Below are positions 53,687 to 63,165 of a DNA stretch of 64,000 nucleotides, piece after piece. The notes under the pieces were generated by a model. That model did not search any database. It was not told the DNA's origin and saw nothing but the letters and a program-made list of their open reading frames with translations. The position numbers and the translations under genes were made by a program. Numbering within the stretch: position 1 is the stretch's first letter; every line of letters starts with the position of its first letter. Source of the DNA: Burkholderia metallica (GTDB lineage Bacteria; Pseudomonadota; Gammaproteobacteria; Burkholderiales; Burkholderiaceae); contig NZ_CADFDB010000016.1 in the NCBI RefSeq assembly GCF_902832845.1, positions 1 to 64,000 of the forward strand, read 5' to 3'.

Positions 53687-54247
53687 CGCGCAGAGATCGT
53701 TGCGGACGCAACGTTGCCGGCAGCCGATGCCGGCGACGTTGCATGCCTGTACCTATGCTGTCGCCTCCATTCTTCGCGGAGACGACATGACCCGATCGCG
53801 CCCGCGCGCCGGTACGACCGGTGCGCGGCTTTCCCCGCCGTTTCCCGCTTTCTCTCCCTTCCTCCCGCTGCATGCCGCTGCGCCGAATCGCGACGACGCG
53901 ATTGCGCCGGACAATATTTTTTCTCTTTCATTTTAATTTCGATTTGTAATCATTTTGCCTGTTTTCCGGGAATGAAAAAGGGAGTGCGGATGTTTCAGAA
54001 AAAATGACGCATTCGTATTTAACAATCCGGAAGAAAATGCCGGGGAAAAGGCGCCGGAATCGTGCGGCCGGCACGTCGCTGCGGCGCAGTGAACGGGTTG
54101 GGGCATCATTGACGGAAAGCGCCGGACGGCAAAAAAGAGCGCGGTGAATAATGGGCGGTGACGGCGAATGCGTTTTATTCGGAATCACCAATTATTCATA
54201 CGCGGCGATTTACAGTGTCGACCATTGAACGTTCGGGAGCATTATTC
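53687..54247. other. AT-rich leader region before the secreted propeller gene
   Basis: 561 bases with no gene I trust. The first part holds the porin hairpin. From about 53920 the sequence becomes clearly AT-rich for this genome (for example 'attttaatttcgatttgtaa'), continuing to the propeller start. The 7-mer ATTATTC occurs at 54191 and 54241, with its reverse complement at 54146. It may be a long untranslated leader or a regulated promoter, or DNA of different origin. Confidence 0.45.
53708..53742 (+). terminator. Strong hairpin after the porin gene
   Basis: Arms of 14 bases (GCAACGTTGCCGGC and GCCGGCGACGTTGC) pair with one G-T mismatch around a 7-base loop, 21 bases after the porin stop. 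It is not followed by T residues, so it may be a Rho-linked or mRNA-end stabilising structure. Confidence 0.6.
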
Positions 54248-56170
54248 ATGTCAATGAAACAAATTCGGGCGGTGTTGCTGGGAATGTGCATCGCGGTACT
54301 GGCGCAGGCGAGTTACGCACAGGCGCAATATTCGACCGACTGGCTCGCGAACACGTACGGCACGCTGGCCCAGCACGTGGGCAATGCCGCGCGCTCGATG
54401 TGGGTCGCGCCCGAGGGTGTGATTTACACGGCGTCGCGCTGGGACGAGAACGCGGGCGGCGTCGCGCTCTACCAGAACGGCCAGACGATGGGCACGATCG
54501 GCATCCACGACGAATTCCAGGGCGGCGCGATCACCGGCAACGCGACGTCGATCTTCGTCGCGCTCGGCTACAACCGCAACTTCGGCAGCGGCTCGGTGGG
54601 CCGCTACAACCGCGGCACGAACCAGCGCGACCTGCGCATCCCGGTCAGCACGTGGACGGGCCTCCCGAACCCGGACGTGATCACCGGCCTCGCAACGGCC
54701 GGCAACCTGCTGTACGCGAGCGACTTCTACGGCAACCGCGTGCGCGTCTATACGACCGACGGCGTCTGGCAGCGCGACATCGGCGTGACCGGGCCGGGCG
54801 CACTGGCGCTCGATGCGGCGGGCAACCTGTGGGTCGCACGCATGAGTGCGGGCGTGGTCGTGCAGTACAGCGCGACCGGCACGCTGATGAACACGATCCA
54901 GATGGCGGCCGGCGCGCGGCCGTCGGCGGTCTATTTCGACGCGTCGACGGGGCAGTTGCTGGTGGGCGACCAGGGCCCTGACATGAACATCAAGATCTAC
55001 AGCCTCGCCGGCTCGCCGCAGCAGATCGGCACGTTCGGCGTGCAGGGCGGCTATCTCGACACGACCACGGGTATCAAGGGGCAGGTGGGCGACAAGCGCT
55101 TCACACGCGTGGTCGGCATCGGCAAGGATTCGGGCGGCAACCTGTACGTGCTCAACAACGCGTGGGGCGGCGGCTGGGATCTCGGGCGCAACGGCAGCAC
55201 CGACCTGCACGCGTACAGCCCGACGGGCGTGCTGCAATGGAAGCTGCAGGCGCTGAACTTCGAGTCGATCGCCGCACCCGACCCGGCGACGGACGGCGCC
55301 TTCTTCTACAGCGGCAACAACGTGTACACGGGCACGGCGGGCGGCACGTTCGTCGCGAACACGGTCGATCCGCTCGCCTATCCGAAAGACCCGCGCCTCG
55401 ACATGAACGACTACCAGCGCGGCCAGCACTTCGGCCAGCTCGTGACGGTCGGCGGCAACCGGATTCTCGTCGCGTCGGGCCAGAACCCCGGCAACTTCAA
55501 TTTCTACTACTTCACGCCGGCGACCGGCTATATCGCGAATCCGGCCGGCTCGCTGCCGGGCAAGCCGTTCAACACGACGCTGCAGGTCACGGCCGGTTTC
55601 GACATCGACGGCAACGGCGACGTGTGGGCCGGGCTGAACGGTTCGAACGTGATCGCGCGTTACCCGATGACGGGCTTCGACGCGACCGGCAAGCCGTCGT
55701 GGGGCCGCGCGACCACGACGCCCGTGCCGAGCACCGTGGCGCCGACTGCGCGCATCGTCTACCAGTCGGACAGCGACACGATGATTCTCGCGCAGGGCCT
55801 CGCGGGCAACTGGGACTGGACCGCGATGAACGGGCACATCGAGGTCTATCACGGCTGGAAGAGCGGCAACACGAACGCGCCGAGCCCGGTGATCAACCTG
55901 ACCAGCGCGAACCCGAAGTCGATCGCGGCGGCCGGGCATTACCTGTTCGTCGGCTACGTGCACACCGTGCCGAACGTCGACGTGTTCGATCTCGACACGG
56001 GCGCGCTCGTCGCCACGCTGACCAACTCGAACACGTCGGCGATGGACGTCGGCAACGACGTCGACTCGATGTACGGGATCCGCGCGTACCTGCGCTCGAC
56101 CGGCGAATACGTGATCACGAAGGACAACTACAACGGCACCAGCATGATCGTGTATCGCTGGCGTCCGTGA
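54248..56170 (+). CDS. Secreted NHL/SMP-30-like beta-propeller protein, function unknown
   Basis: 640-aa exported protein with a signal peptide at about residues 1-24 (VLLGMCIAVLAQASYA). The rest is rich in Gly, Asn, Thr and aromatic residues with repeated short strands of the form 'VWVAxxG-x-Y' (SMWVAPEGVIYTAS, GNLWVARMSAGVVVQYS, GDVWAGLNGSNVIARYP). This is the pattern of a six-bladed NHL/SMP-30-like propeller, perhaps two. No catalytic motif or metal site was identified. I chose the ATG at 54248 because it puts the signal peptide first; an upstream frame would add 30 residues. The AT-rich leader upstream is unlike neighbouring intergenic DNA. It could be an extracellular lactonase-like or binding protein. 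Confidence 0.75.
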   Translation: MSMKQIRAVLLGMCIAVLAQASYAQAQYSTDWLANTYGTLAQHVGNAARSMWVAPEGVIYTASRWDENAGGVALYQNGQTMGTIGIHDEFQGGAITGNATSIFVALGYNRNFGSGSVGRYNRGTNQRDLRIPVSTWTGLPNPDVITGLATAGNLLYASDFYGNRVRVYTTDGVWQRDIGVTGPGALALDAAGNLWVARMSAGVVVQYSATGTLMNTIQMAAGARPSAVYFDASTGQLLVGDQGPDMNIKIYSLAGSPQQIGTFGVQGGYLDTTTGIKGQVGDKRFTRVVGIGKDSGGNLYVLNNAWGGGWDLGRNGSTDLHAYSPTGVLQWKLQALNFESIAAPDPATDGAFFYSGNNVYTGTAGGTFVANTVDPLAYPKDPRLDMNDYQRGQHFGQLVTVGGNRILVASGQNPGNFNFYYFTPATGYIANPAGSLPGKPFNTTLQVTAGFDIDGNGDVWAGLNGSNVIARYPMTGFDATGKPSWGRATTTPVPSTVAPTARIVYQSDSDTMILAQGLAGNWDWTAMNGHIEVYHGWKSGNTNAPSPVINLTSANPKSIAAAGHYLFVGYVHTVPNVDVFDLDTGALVATLTNSNTSAMDVGNDVDSMYGIRAYLRSTGEYVITKDNYNGTSMIVYRWRP

Positions 56171-56284
56171 TGCGTGCCGCAAATGCTCGCGACGCGGGCG
56201 CCGCTGCGCCTGATGCGCGGCGGCCCACGCGGAAGGTGCGCGTGAGCCGCCGCTTACCGGCCGGCCCATGCACGCATCAGGCCA

Positions 56285-58474
56285 TCAGAACGACACCGTC
56301 GTCGTGAGCGTGACGAGCCGCGGCTCGCCGACCGCGATGATCAGGTTGTTGTTGCTCGACGGGTAGTAGGTCTTGTCGAGCAGGTTCTTCACGTTGAGTT
56401 GAAAGCGTGTCGGGAACTTGCCGATCGTCGTTTCGTAGGCCGCGAACGCGTCGACGGTCACGTAGCCGGGCAGCGTGAAGCTGTTCGCGGTGTCGCCGGA
56501 GCGTGTGCCGACGAGCCGTGCGCCGCCGCCGAAGCGCCAGCGGCCGGGCAGGTTCGCGATCGCGGTGTCGTATACCGCGAACAGGCTGCCCGTGTGACGC
56601 GCGACGTTGACGAGCGGCGTGTTGCTGTCGCGATCGGTCGCGTTCGTATACGCATAGCTGCCGATCACGCTCAGGTGGCGCGTGATCTGCCCCGCGACGT
56701 CGAGCTCGATCCCGCGCGAGCGCGCGGTGCCGATCGTCGACGTGAGGTCGCCCACCGTGACCGCGACGTTGCGCTTGTCGATCTGGTAGACCGCGAGCGT
56801 GCCGGTGATCGCCGGCTTCAGGCTGAACTTCAGCCCGGCTTCGAGCACGCGTCCGTATTCCGGCGCGAGCGGCGCGGCGACGTTCGTGGCGACGTTCGGC
56901 TTGAACGAGCGGCTCACGTTCGCGTAGGCGGTCAACGCCGGCGTGAGCGCATACGCGAGCCCGAACTGCGGCAGCCACACGCTGCCGTGCGAGCGGTCGG
57001 CGAACACGAACGGTCGGCCCATCCCCGATTCCTGCTGCCAGTTTTCCCAGCGCAGCCCGCCCACCGCGGTGAGGCGGTCGGTGAGCTTCACCGAATCCTG
57101 CACGATCGTCGAATACGCATGCACGACCGAGCGCGAATCGCTTTGCTTCGGGTTGGGCGTGCCGCCCGGCGCGAGCAGGCCGTACACGGGATCGTAGAGA
57201 TTGAACCCGGTCGTCGCCTTGCCGCGGATCGTGTCGCCGCGGAAGCTGCGCTGCCGCTCGTATTCGCCGCCGACGTAAATCGCGTGGTTCATTCCGGCGA
57301 GCGTCACGTTGCCGAGCAGGCCGAGCGTCGCGATCTGGTCGGAATCGTTGCGCCCGAGGTTCGCATCGGACGAGCGCGTCAGTGCGCCGGTCGTGCTGTT
57401 GAACGCGGTGGCGCGGGTGATGTACTGGTCGTAGCGATCGCGGCCCCAGCCGTAGGTCGCACGCACGCGCCACGCGTCGGAGAAGCGGTGCTCGATGCGC
57501 GCGCGCAGCGTTTCCTGGATGCCGCTGCTCTGCGACCACGCTTGCTCGTAGCGGCGATAGCGCAGCGCATCGTCGAGCTGGCCATTCACGAGCACGGTGC
57601 CGCGATCGAACGGCGTCGTGTAGTCGACGTACTGGTAGCTGACGTCGATCGACGTGTTCGCGTCGTGCCACGACAGCGCGGGCGCGATCAGCGCGTCGCG
57701 TTGGCGGCCGAAGCTGCGCCAGTAGCGGCTCGTGTCGTATTCGCCGGTCAGCCGGAACGCGAGCGTGCCGCCCGCGACCTGGCCCGGCTTGCCGAGCGGG
57801 CCGGTGAGATCGAACGTCGCGCTGCTGCCGCCGTGACTCGTGCGCGACGCGGAAATCGAGCCGCCGAACGTGTCTTCCGGCTTGCGCGTGACGAGGTTGA
57901 TCACGCCGCCCGGGTCCTGCATCCCGTACAGCAGTGACGCCGGGCCCTTCAGCACTTCGACGCGGTCGATCGTCGCGAGATAGCTGTGCAGTACCGGCGT
58001 GCGCACGCCGTCGACGAGCACGGAGCCGTCGTTGTTCGACCCGAAGCCGCGCTTGATGAACGCGTCGCGCGTACCGCCGAGCGTGTTCGTCTGCGTGACG
58101 CCGCTGACGTTGCCGAGCACGTCGTCGAGCGAGCGTGCCTGCTGGTCCTGCATCACGCTGCTGCTGACCACCGCGACCGATTGCGGAATCTCCTTGATCG
58201 ACCGGTTGTCGCCGCCCGCGATGCGCGTGGTGCGCGGCTGATAGCCGACCGTCGGATCGACGGTGGCCGATGCGCTGACGCTGATGGCGGGGAGTTCGCG
58301 CGCGGCCGACGGGGCGGGCGCGGCGGCGGACGCCGGGGCGGTGGGTTCTGCCGCCTCGGGTTCGGCGGCGAACGCATGCGTGCCGTTCGCGACGCACAGG
58401 GTGACGAGGGCAGGCAGGCTCGTGCGCCACGGACGCAAGGTCCGGGCGCGGCGGGGCGTTCGACGGGAGGGCAT
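56285..58474 (-). CDS. TonB-dependent siderophore receptor
   Basis: 729-aa outer-membrane receptor. A signal region (about 1-36, ending HAFAAE) and Ala/Pro-rich stretch precede the plug domain with IKEIPQSVAVVSSSVM, VSGVTQTNTLGGTRDAFIKR and VEVLKGPASLLYG (about 90-175). The barrel ends with NLLDKTYYPSS and terminal Phe. It lacks an extra N-terminal signalling domain, so it is not a FecA-like transducer. A Fur-box-like sequence lies about 80 bases upstream. The FhuE/FoxA-type pattern suggests ferric hydroxamate or similar uptake; no siderophore synthesis gene is adjacent. Confidence 0.93.
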   Translation of the reverse strand: MPSRRTPRRARTLRPWRTSLPALVTLCVANGTHAFAAEPEAAEPTAPASAAAPAPSAARELPAISVSASATVDPTVGYQPRTTRIAGGDNRSIKEIPQSVAVVSSSVMQDQQARSLDDVLGNVSGVTQTNTLGGTRDAFIKRGFGSNNDGSVLVDGVRTPVLHSYLATIDRVEVLKGPASLLYGMQDPGGVINLVTRKPEDTFGGSISASRTSHGGSSATFDLTGPLGKPGQVAGGTLAFRLTGEYDTSRYWRSFGRQRDALIAPALSWHDANTSIDVSYQYVDYTTPFDRGTVLVNGQLDDALRYRRYEQAWSQSSGIQETLRARIEHRFSDAWRVRATYGWGRDRYDQYITRATAFNSTTGALTRSSDANLGRNDSDQIATLGLLGNVTLAGMNHAIYVGGEYERQRSFRGDTIRGKATTGFNLYDPVYGLLAPGGTPNPKQSDSRSVVHAYSTIVQDSVKLTDRLTAVGGLRWENWQQESGMGRPFVFADRSHGSVWLPQFGLAYALTPALTAYANVSRSFKPNVATNVAAPLAPEYGRVLEAGLKFSLKPAITGTLAVYQIDKRNVAVTVGDLTSTIGTARSRGIELDVAGQITRHLSVIGSYAYTNATDRDSNTPLVNVARHTGSLFAVYDTAIANLPGRWRFGGGARLVGTRSGDTANSFTLPGYVTVDAFAAYETTIGKFPTRFQLNVKNLLDKTYYPSSNNNLIIAVGEPRLVTLTTTVSF

Positions 58475-58891
58475 GAATCGATGCGAAAAGGAATGCTAAG
58501 GATCGTGTCGCGTGCCGCGGCGTTTCGCGGCGACCAAGAGGCGAATAATACATTTAATGAGAATCATTTGCAATTGTAATGAGAGGTTCGGCGGCAGGCG
58601 GGCGTTGGTTGCCGGGCCGTCGGCCGTCTGCTACCGTAGCGGCCAAAATCAGACGCAGTGAAATTCAATGAGAGAGCCCGGGGGCCGCACCATGTCATCT
58701 TCCTGTCACATCGCGTTTCGCGCGACGCTGCGCACCGCGCACGACCATGCGGGTGGTGAAGGCATCACAGCCGTGTTCCGCCATTCGAACGACTAAAACC
58801 ACGAAAGCGAATTCATCGGGCGTCGTGCCGGGCAGCCGGCGCCGCGCCGCCTTCCATGACTTCAACCACCACGCTTGACGGGAGACAACCC
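58475..58891. other. Regulatory region between the TonB receptor and OB-fold gene
   Basis: 417 bases between divergent genes. It contains the Fur-box-like sequence near 58552-58576 and no other recognisable element. The part near 58680-58890 is GC-rich with no convincing reading frame. Confidence 0.45.
58552..58576 (-). promoter_or_regulatory. Fur-box-like operator of the siderophore receptor
   Basis: Read on the minus strand, 'gcaaatgattctcattaaat' resembles the 19-bp Fur consensus GATAATGATAATCATTATC, with AATGATTCTCATT as the core. It lies about 80 bases from the receptor start, the expected place for iron repression. Confidence 0.75.
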
Positions 58892-59338
58892 ATGAAAAAG
58901 ATTTCCGCACCGTTCGCGGCGGCCGCGCTTGCCGCCTGCGCGATGCTGGCGGGCGTTCACCAGACCGCCCGCGCCGCGTCGGACGCCGAACCCGCGATCG
59001 ACGCGCACTACGGCGCCGTGATCGAGGCGTATACACAGGACATGGCCGCCGCGAAGACGAAATACGACGGCAAGCGCCTCGCGTTCGTCGGCGCCGTGAT
59101 CCGGATGGGCAGCGACCCGGGCGGCACGTACTTCGGCGCGCTGACCGCCGACGGCGAGCAGTTCGACACGCATTTCGACGTGGCCGACCAGGCTGCGCTG
59201 AAGCCGAAATTCCCCGGCGGCGAGATCAAGCCGTTCGTCACGTCGGCGGGGTTCCGCTTCAGCTGCGTGAACGAGGGCTATGTCGATGCGCCGGTGCTGC
59301 CGGGGTTGAAGCTATTGCATTGCCGGCTCGCGAACTGA
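58892..59338 (+). CDS. Small exported OB-fold-like protein
   Basis: 148-aa protein with a signal peptide (about 1-30, MLAGVHQTARAAS). The mature part starts DAHYGAVIEAYTQDMAAAKTKYDG followed by KRLAFVGAVIRMG, a pattern like the small exported tRNA_anti-like OB-fold family. Two Cys residues are present near the C-terminus (FSCVNEGY, LHCRLAN) and could form a disulfide. Start at 58892 with GGGAGA upstream. The function is unknown. It converges on the porin gene at 59363. Confidence 0.75.
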   Translation: MKKISAPFAAAALAACAMLAGVHQTARAASDAEPAIDAHYGAVIEAYTQDMAAAKTKYDGKRLAFVGAVIRMGSDPGGTYFGALTADGEQFDTHFDVADQAALKPKFPGGEIKPFVTSAGFRFSCVNEGYVDAPVLPGLKLLHCRLAN

Positions 59339-59362
59339 GCAGGCGCGGGCGCCGCCCCGCGT

Positions 59363-60457
59363 TCAGAATTTCTGCTGGATGCCGGCCATCACGCCGAGCT
59401 GATTCATCCCGGTGCCGACCGTCCCGCCGGCGGCGACCGCGTTCGCGGCCAGCGTGCTGTTGAACATGTAGCCCACCGACGTATAAACGGTCGTCCGCTT
59501 CGACAGGAAATAGTTCGCGCGGCCGACGAGCAGCGTGGCGTTCGTGCCGCCTTCGCTGTTTTCGCGGCGTTGCAGGTAGCGTACGCCCTGCAGGTCGAGC
59601 GCGAGGTAGGGCGTCGCGTAGTACGTGCCGCCGGCAAATACGATGTCGGCCTGCAGGTGTTCGGCCGCCGCGAGGTTGCGGCGGATCCACCCGGCGCCCA
59701 GTTTCGCGGGGCCGATCTTCACGTAACCGGCGACGATGTCGCGCGTGTCGGTGTACGCCGGATTGTTCAGCGGCGCGAGCGCGCCGCCGCCGCCGCGCAT
59801 CACGTCGTGCGACGCGGCGAGCCCGAAATTGCTCGCGTCGTATGCGAGCATCGCCGTGTACTGGCGGCAGGCGACGATGTCGCCGGGCACCTGTCCGGCG
59901 CAGCCGGTCGCCGACGGCCCCGCCGGCCCGGCCGCATCGCGGCCGAAGCTGTAGGTGGCGCCGAGCGTCACGCCGTGGAACGTGCCCTTGTAGCCGATCG
60001 CATTGTCGCTGCGCGCGTTCGGCAGATACGAATCGAAATCCGCCATCGAATGAATCGACGGGCCGATCACGTCGGCATTGGTCAGCACGATCATCGACAT
60101 GTTCATCTGGCGGCCGAGGGTCAGTGCGCCGAACGGACCGTTCACCCCGACGTTCGCCTGCCGCCCGAACAGGCGCCCGCCGTAGTTCAGCGCGCCGGTG
60201 CCGGGCTGGAAGCCGTTTTCGAGCACGAAGAATGCCTGGTAGCCGCCGCCGAGATCCTCCGTGCCTCTCAGCCCCCACCGTGACGGCACTTCGCCGGTCA
60301 GCGTCGGCATGCCCGTGAACGATCCGCCGTGCGCGGCGTTGTTGTAGTAGGACACGCCGGTATCGATGATCCCGTACAGCGTGACGCTGCTTTGCGCGCA
60401 GGCCGGTCCGGCCAGCGCGATCGCCGTCGCGAGTGCGACGCCCAGTTTCGTTTTCAT
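59363..60457 (-). CDS. Gram-negative porin of the aromatic ether cluster
   Basis: 364-aa outer-membrane porin. Signal peptide about 1-21 (ALAGPACA), then QSSVTLYGIIDTGVSYYNN. Blocks SRWGLRGTEDLGGGYQAFF and FGALTLGRQMNMS follow, and the C-terminus is Phe (AGIQQKF). One Cys pair (TGCAGQVPGDIVAC) in an external loop may form a disulfide. I chose the ATG at 60457 over one 12 bases upstream because GGAGAC lies at the right distance. It is the last gene after a Rieske oxygenase and an MFS symporter on the same strand, so it may admit the aromatic substrate. Confidence 0.92.
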   Translation of the reverse strand: MKTKLGVALATAIALAGPACAQSSVTLYGIIDTGVSYYNNAAHGGSFTGMPTLTGEVPSRWGLRGTEDLGGGYQAFFVLENGFQPGTGALNYGGRLFGRQANVGVNGPFGALTLGRQMNMSMIVLTNADVIGPSIHSMADFDSYLPNARSDNAIGYKGTFHGVTLGATYSFGRDAAGPAGPSATGCAGQVPGDIVACRQYTAMLAYDASNFGLAASHDVMRGGGGALAPLNNPAYTDTRDIVAGYVKIGPAKLGAGWIRRNLAAAEHLQADIVFAGGTYYATPYLALDLQGVRYLQRRENSEGGTNATLLVGRANYFLSKRTTVYTSVGYMFNSTLAANAVAAGGTVGTGMNQLGVMAGIQQKF

Positions 60458-60556
60458 GACTGTCTCCAAACAGTATGTAGATGTACTGATATTTTTTTAT
60501 TGACTCGGCTATCCCGGGCGGCCGACGGGTGTCGGCGAGACTGCGGGCGTCGCGTG

Positions 60557-61900
60557 TTACGGCATCGCCGGGTCGCGTTGCCGGTGCGGCGCCGCGGTGC
60601 GCGTACCCACCAGGGTGACGGCGACTGCCGCGCCGGCCATCGGCAGGAGGAACGCGAGATAGAGATGGGACACCGACCAGCCGTCGTCCAGCAGCGCACC
60701 GACGGTCATCGGCGACAGGATCGCGCCGAGGCGGCCGATGCCGACCGCGAGGCCGATGCCGGTCGTGCGGATTTCGGCGGGGTACGGCGTCGGCGACAGC
60801 GCATACATGCCGGCCACGCACGCATTGATCACGGCGCCGAGGAACACCGCGACGGTCATCCCGATGCCGAGCGAGCCCGTGTTCGCGCCGAACACGACCA
60901 TCAGCACGCCGCCGAGCAGCAGTGTCGCGCCCAGCAAGTTGCGCAGGCCGAAGCGCGTCGACAGCAGGCTGAAGAGCGATGCGCCCGCAATGCCGCCGAG
61001 GTTGAGCAGGACGCCGCCGGTGACGCCCTGCGATGCCGACAGGCCGGCCTGGACCAGCAGCTTCGGCGTCCAGCTCACGACGAAGTAGAAGCTGCCCATC
61101 ACGAGGAAGAACGCGACCCACAACGCGATCGTGCGGCGCGTGAGCGGCGCGCGCAGCACGGCGGTCCAGCCCGACGCGGGGCTTGCCGTGTCGATGGACA
61201 GGGCGGCGGCCGGCAGCGCGTCGATCGGGGCGCGCTTCATTCTCGCGAGGATGCGGTTGATTTTCTGCAGCGCGTCGTCCGGACGCCTCGCCAGCAGGAA
61301 GTCGAGCGATTCCGGCAGCAGCGCGAGCACCATCGGGATCGACAGCAAGGTCAGGATGCCGCCGAACGCGAACACGCTGCGCCATCCCCACGTCGACAGC
61401 AGATAGCCGGCGACGACGCCGCCGGCGGTGGCGCCGATCGCGTAGCCGGTCGACTGCATGCCGATCGCGGCGCTGCGCCATTTGTTCGATGCGTACTCGC
61501 CGCTGATGACGGTCAGGCTCGCCAGCATGCCGCCGATGCCGAGCCCCGTATACGCGCGTGCGATCGCGAGTTGCAGCGTGCTGTGGGTGGCCGCGCACGC
61601 GAGCATCCCGGACGAGATCACCGCGAGGCAGAGCAGGATGATGCGCCGGCGGCCGACGCGGTCGGCCAGCGGCGCGATCAGCACGGAGCCCACGCCCATG
61701 CCGGCCAGCCCGGCACTCAGCAGCAGGCCGATTTCCTTGCCGCTCAGTTTCCATTCGGCCGCGAGGTGCGGCGCGGCGAACGCGACGGCCAGCACGTCGA
61801 AGCCGTCGAGCATGTTCAGCACGATGCAGGCCGTGACCGCCATCGTCTGGAACGCGCTCATCGGGGATTCGTCGATCGTATTGCGGATAGGTGCGCTCAC
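60557..61900 (-). CDS. AAHS-type MFS aromatic acid symporter
   Basis: 447-aa symporter of the aromatic acid:H+ symporter branch (PcaK/BenK/VanK-like). Span 1 carries NMLDGFDVLAVAFAAPHL, matching the D-G-x-D motif, and motif A is APLADRVGRRRIILL. Twelve spans are visible, with GVLLNLGGIAGASLFSLL in the second half. It is downstream of the Rieske oxygenase gene (155 bases between) and upstream of the porin. Uptake of a methoxylated benzoate-type compound is inferred from the context. Confidence 0.9.
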   Translation of the reverse strand: MSAPIRNTIDESPMSAFQTMAVTACIVLNMLDGFDVLAVAFAAPHLAAEWKLSGKEIGLLLSAGLAGMGVGSVLIAPLADRVGRRRIILLCLAVISSGMLACAATHSTLQLAIARAYTGLGIGGMLASLTVISGEYASNKWRSAAIGMQSTGYAIGATAGGVVAGYLLSTWGWRSVFAFGGILTLLSIPMVLALLPESLDFLLARRPDDALQKINRILARMKRAPIDALPAAALSIDTASPASGWTAVLRAPLTRRTIALWVAFFLVMGSFYFVVSWTPKLLVQAGLSASQGVTGGVLLNLGGIAGASLFSLLSTRFGLRNLLGATLLLGGVLMVVFGANTGSLGIGMTVAVFLGAVINACVAGMYALSPTPYPAEIRTTGIGLAVGIGRLGAILSPMTVGALLDDGWSVSHLYLAFLLPMAGAAVAVTLVGTRTAAPHRQRDPAMP

Positions 61901-62055
61901 GTCAAAGATCCTTCATAAAATAGTAGGACTAATCAAAAGGGATGGACCAGAAGCCTGCGGCAGCGGACGGGATAAAGGTGAATGCGCGCGCTGGCGGGCA
62001 TCCCCGGGAATACCCGCGTTGGCCGGCACGCATCGCTGGCGGGCCGGCACGATGC

Positions 62056-63117
62056 TCACGCGGGTTCGGGTTGCCGCAGCAGCCGTTCGATCACGCGCCG
62101 CGCGCGATTGGGGCCCGCGTCGACGTGAATGTCGATCTGGCGACCGTCCGGAAACCGCAACTGATTCCGGTATTGCGCTTCGATCACGGTCTTGTCCTCG
62201 TCGAACGTCGCCGCGGATTGCTCGATGACCGTTTGCGCGACGCGCTCGACGTCGTGTTGCGGATTGGTCGCGACGGTCCAGAAGTAGTGCGTGGTCGTTT
62301 CCGTCTCGGGCGTGATGCCGTGGAAGCCGCGCATGTGAAAGCCGCCGCGCGCCGGATCGTGCAGGGCGCCGGTGCCGGCGTCCATCGCGCCGGTCCAGAT
62401 CCGGATGTGCGACACGTGGAACTCGATTTCCTGCCAGCGATCGACGCGCGCCGCGAACGGCCATGCGGCCGTGTAGGTCGGCGGCGGCTCGGAATCCGGC
62501 ATCCGGCGCACCAGCGTTACCGTGTCGCCGTCGCTGCTGACGCGGGTTTCCGCGCCCATGTGCAGCGGCGCGTTGCCGCCGATCGTTTTCAGATGGACGT
62601 AACCGAGGTGGCTCAGGTCCATCAGGTTGTCGTGTATCAGTTGATACGGCGCGTCGTAATGGTAGCGGCCGCCGCCGAACCGGTAGTGCGGATCGCCGTG
62701 GAACGCGTAGCGCGGCGGCGCGCAGGTCGGTCGAGCCTGCGCGTCGGCGCCGATCCAGATCCATACGATCGCGTCCTGTTCCTGCACCGGATACGACGAC
62801 ACGCACGCCTTGGCCGGAATCCGGTCTTGCCCGGGGATCTCCACGCATGCACCGCCGCGGTCGAACAGCAGCCCGTGATAGCCGCAGCGCAGGCCGCGCG
62901 CTTCGAGCGAGCCGCACGACAGCGGCAGCGACTTGTGGCAGCAGCGATCCTCCAGCGCGCCGACTTCCCCGGACGGCAGCCGGAACAGGACGACCGGATG
63001 GCCGAGCAGCGTGCGGGCGACGGGTTGGTCCGTCAGCTCGGACGACAGCGCGGCGACCCACCAGCGGTCGACGGGAAATTTCGTACTATTAAACGGTGGT
63101 CGGGCGTGTCGTTCCAT
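62056..63117 (-). CDS. Rieske aromatic ring-hydroxylating/O-demethylase oxygenase, alpha subunit
   Basis: 353-aa oxygenase of the VanA-like family that removes methyl groups from aromatic ethers as formaldehyde. The Rieske cluster ligands are C59-x-H61 and C78-x2-H81 (CCHKSLPLSCGS, RCGYHG). The mononuclear iron ligands lie in HDNLMDLSHLGYVH (H162 to H175; probable Fe ligands H170 and H175, with D163 or D167 bridging). The length matches VanA. The reductase gene is 48 bases upstream on the same strand, so they form the two-component enzyme. The exact substrate is not known; vanillate is only one candidate. Confidence 0.9.
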   Translation of the reverse strand: MERHARPPFNSTKFPVDRWWVAALSSELTDQPVARTLLGHPVVLFRLPSGEVGALEDRCCHKSLPLSCGSLEARGLRCGYHGLLFDRGGACVEIPGQDRIPAKACVSSYPVQEQDAIVWIWIGADAQARPTCAPPRYAFHGDPHYRFGGGRYHYDAPYQLIHDNLMDLSHLGYVHLKTIGGNAPLHMGAETRVSSDGDTVTLVRRMPDSEPPPTYTAAWPFAARVDRWQEIEFHVSHIRIWTGAMDAGTGALHDPARGGFHMRGFHGITPETETTTHYFWTVATNPQHDVERVAQTVIEQSAATFDEDKTVIEAQYRNQLRFPDGRQIDIHVDAGPNRARRVIERLLRQPEPA

Positions 63118-63165
63118 GGTTCGTCTCCAGTATTGTGCTTGGCCGCCGCGTATCGGGCGGTCCGT

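Noticed and set aside
53700-53936. Small plus-strand frame of 78 codons after the porin
   Set aside because: It begins inside the porin hairpin, has no ribosome site and unlike codon usage.
59259-61754. Minus-strand frame of 831 codons spanning the porin and symporter genes
   Set aside because: It runs in another frame through two well-supported genes and is Arg-rich without domains.
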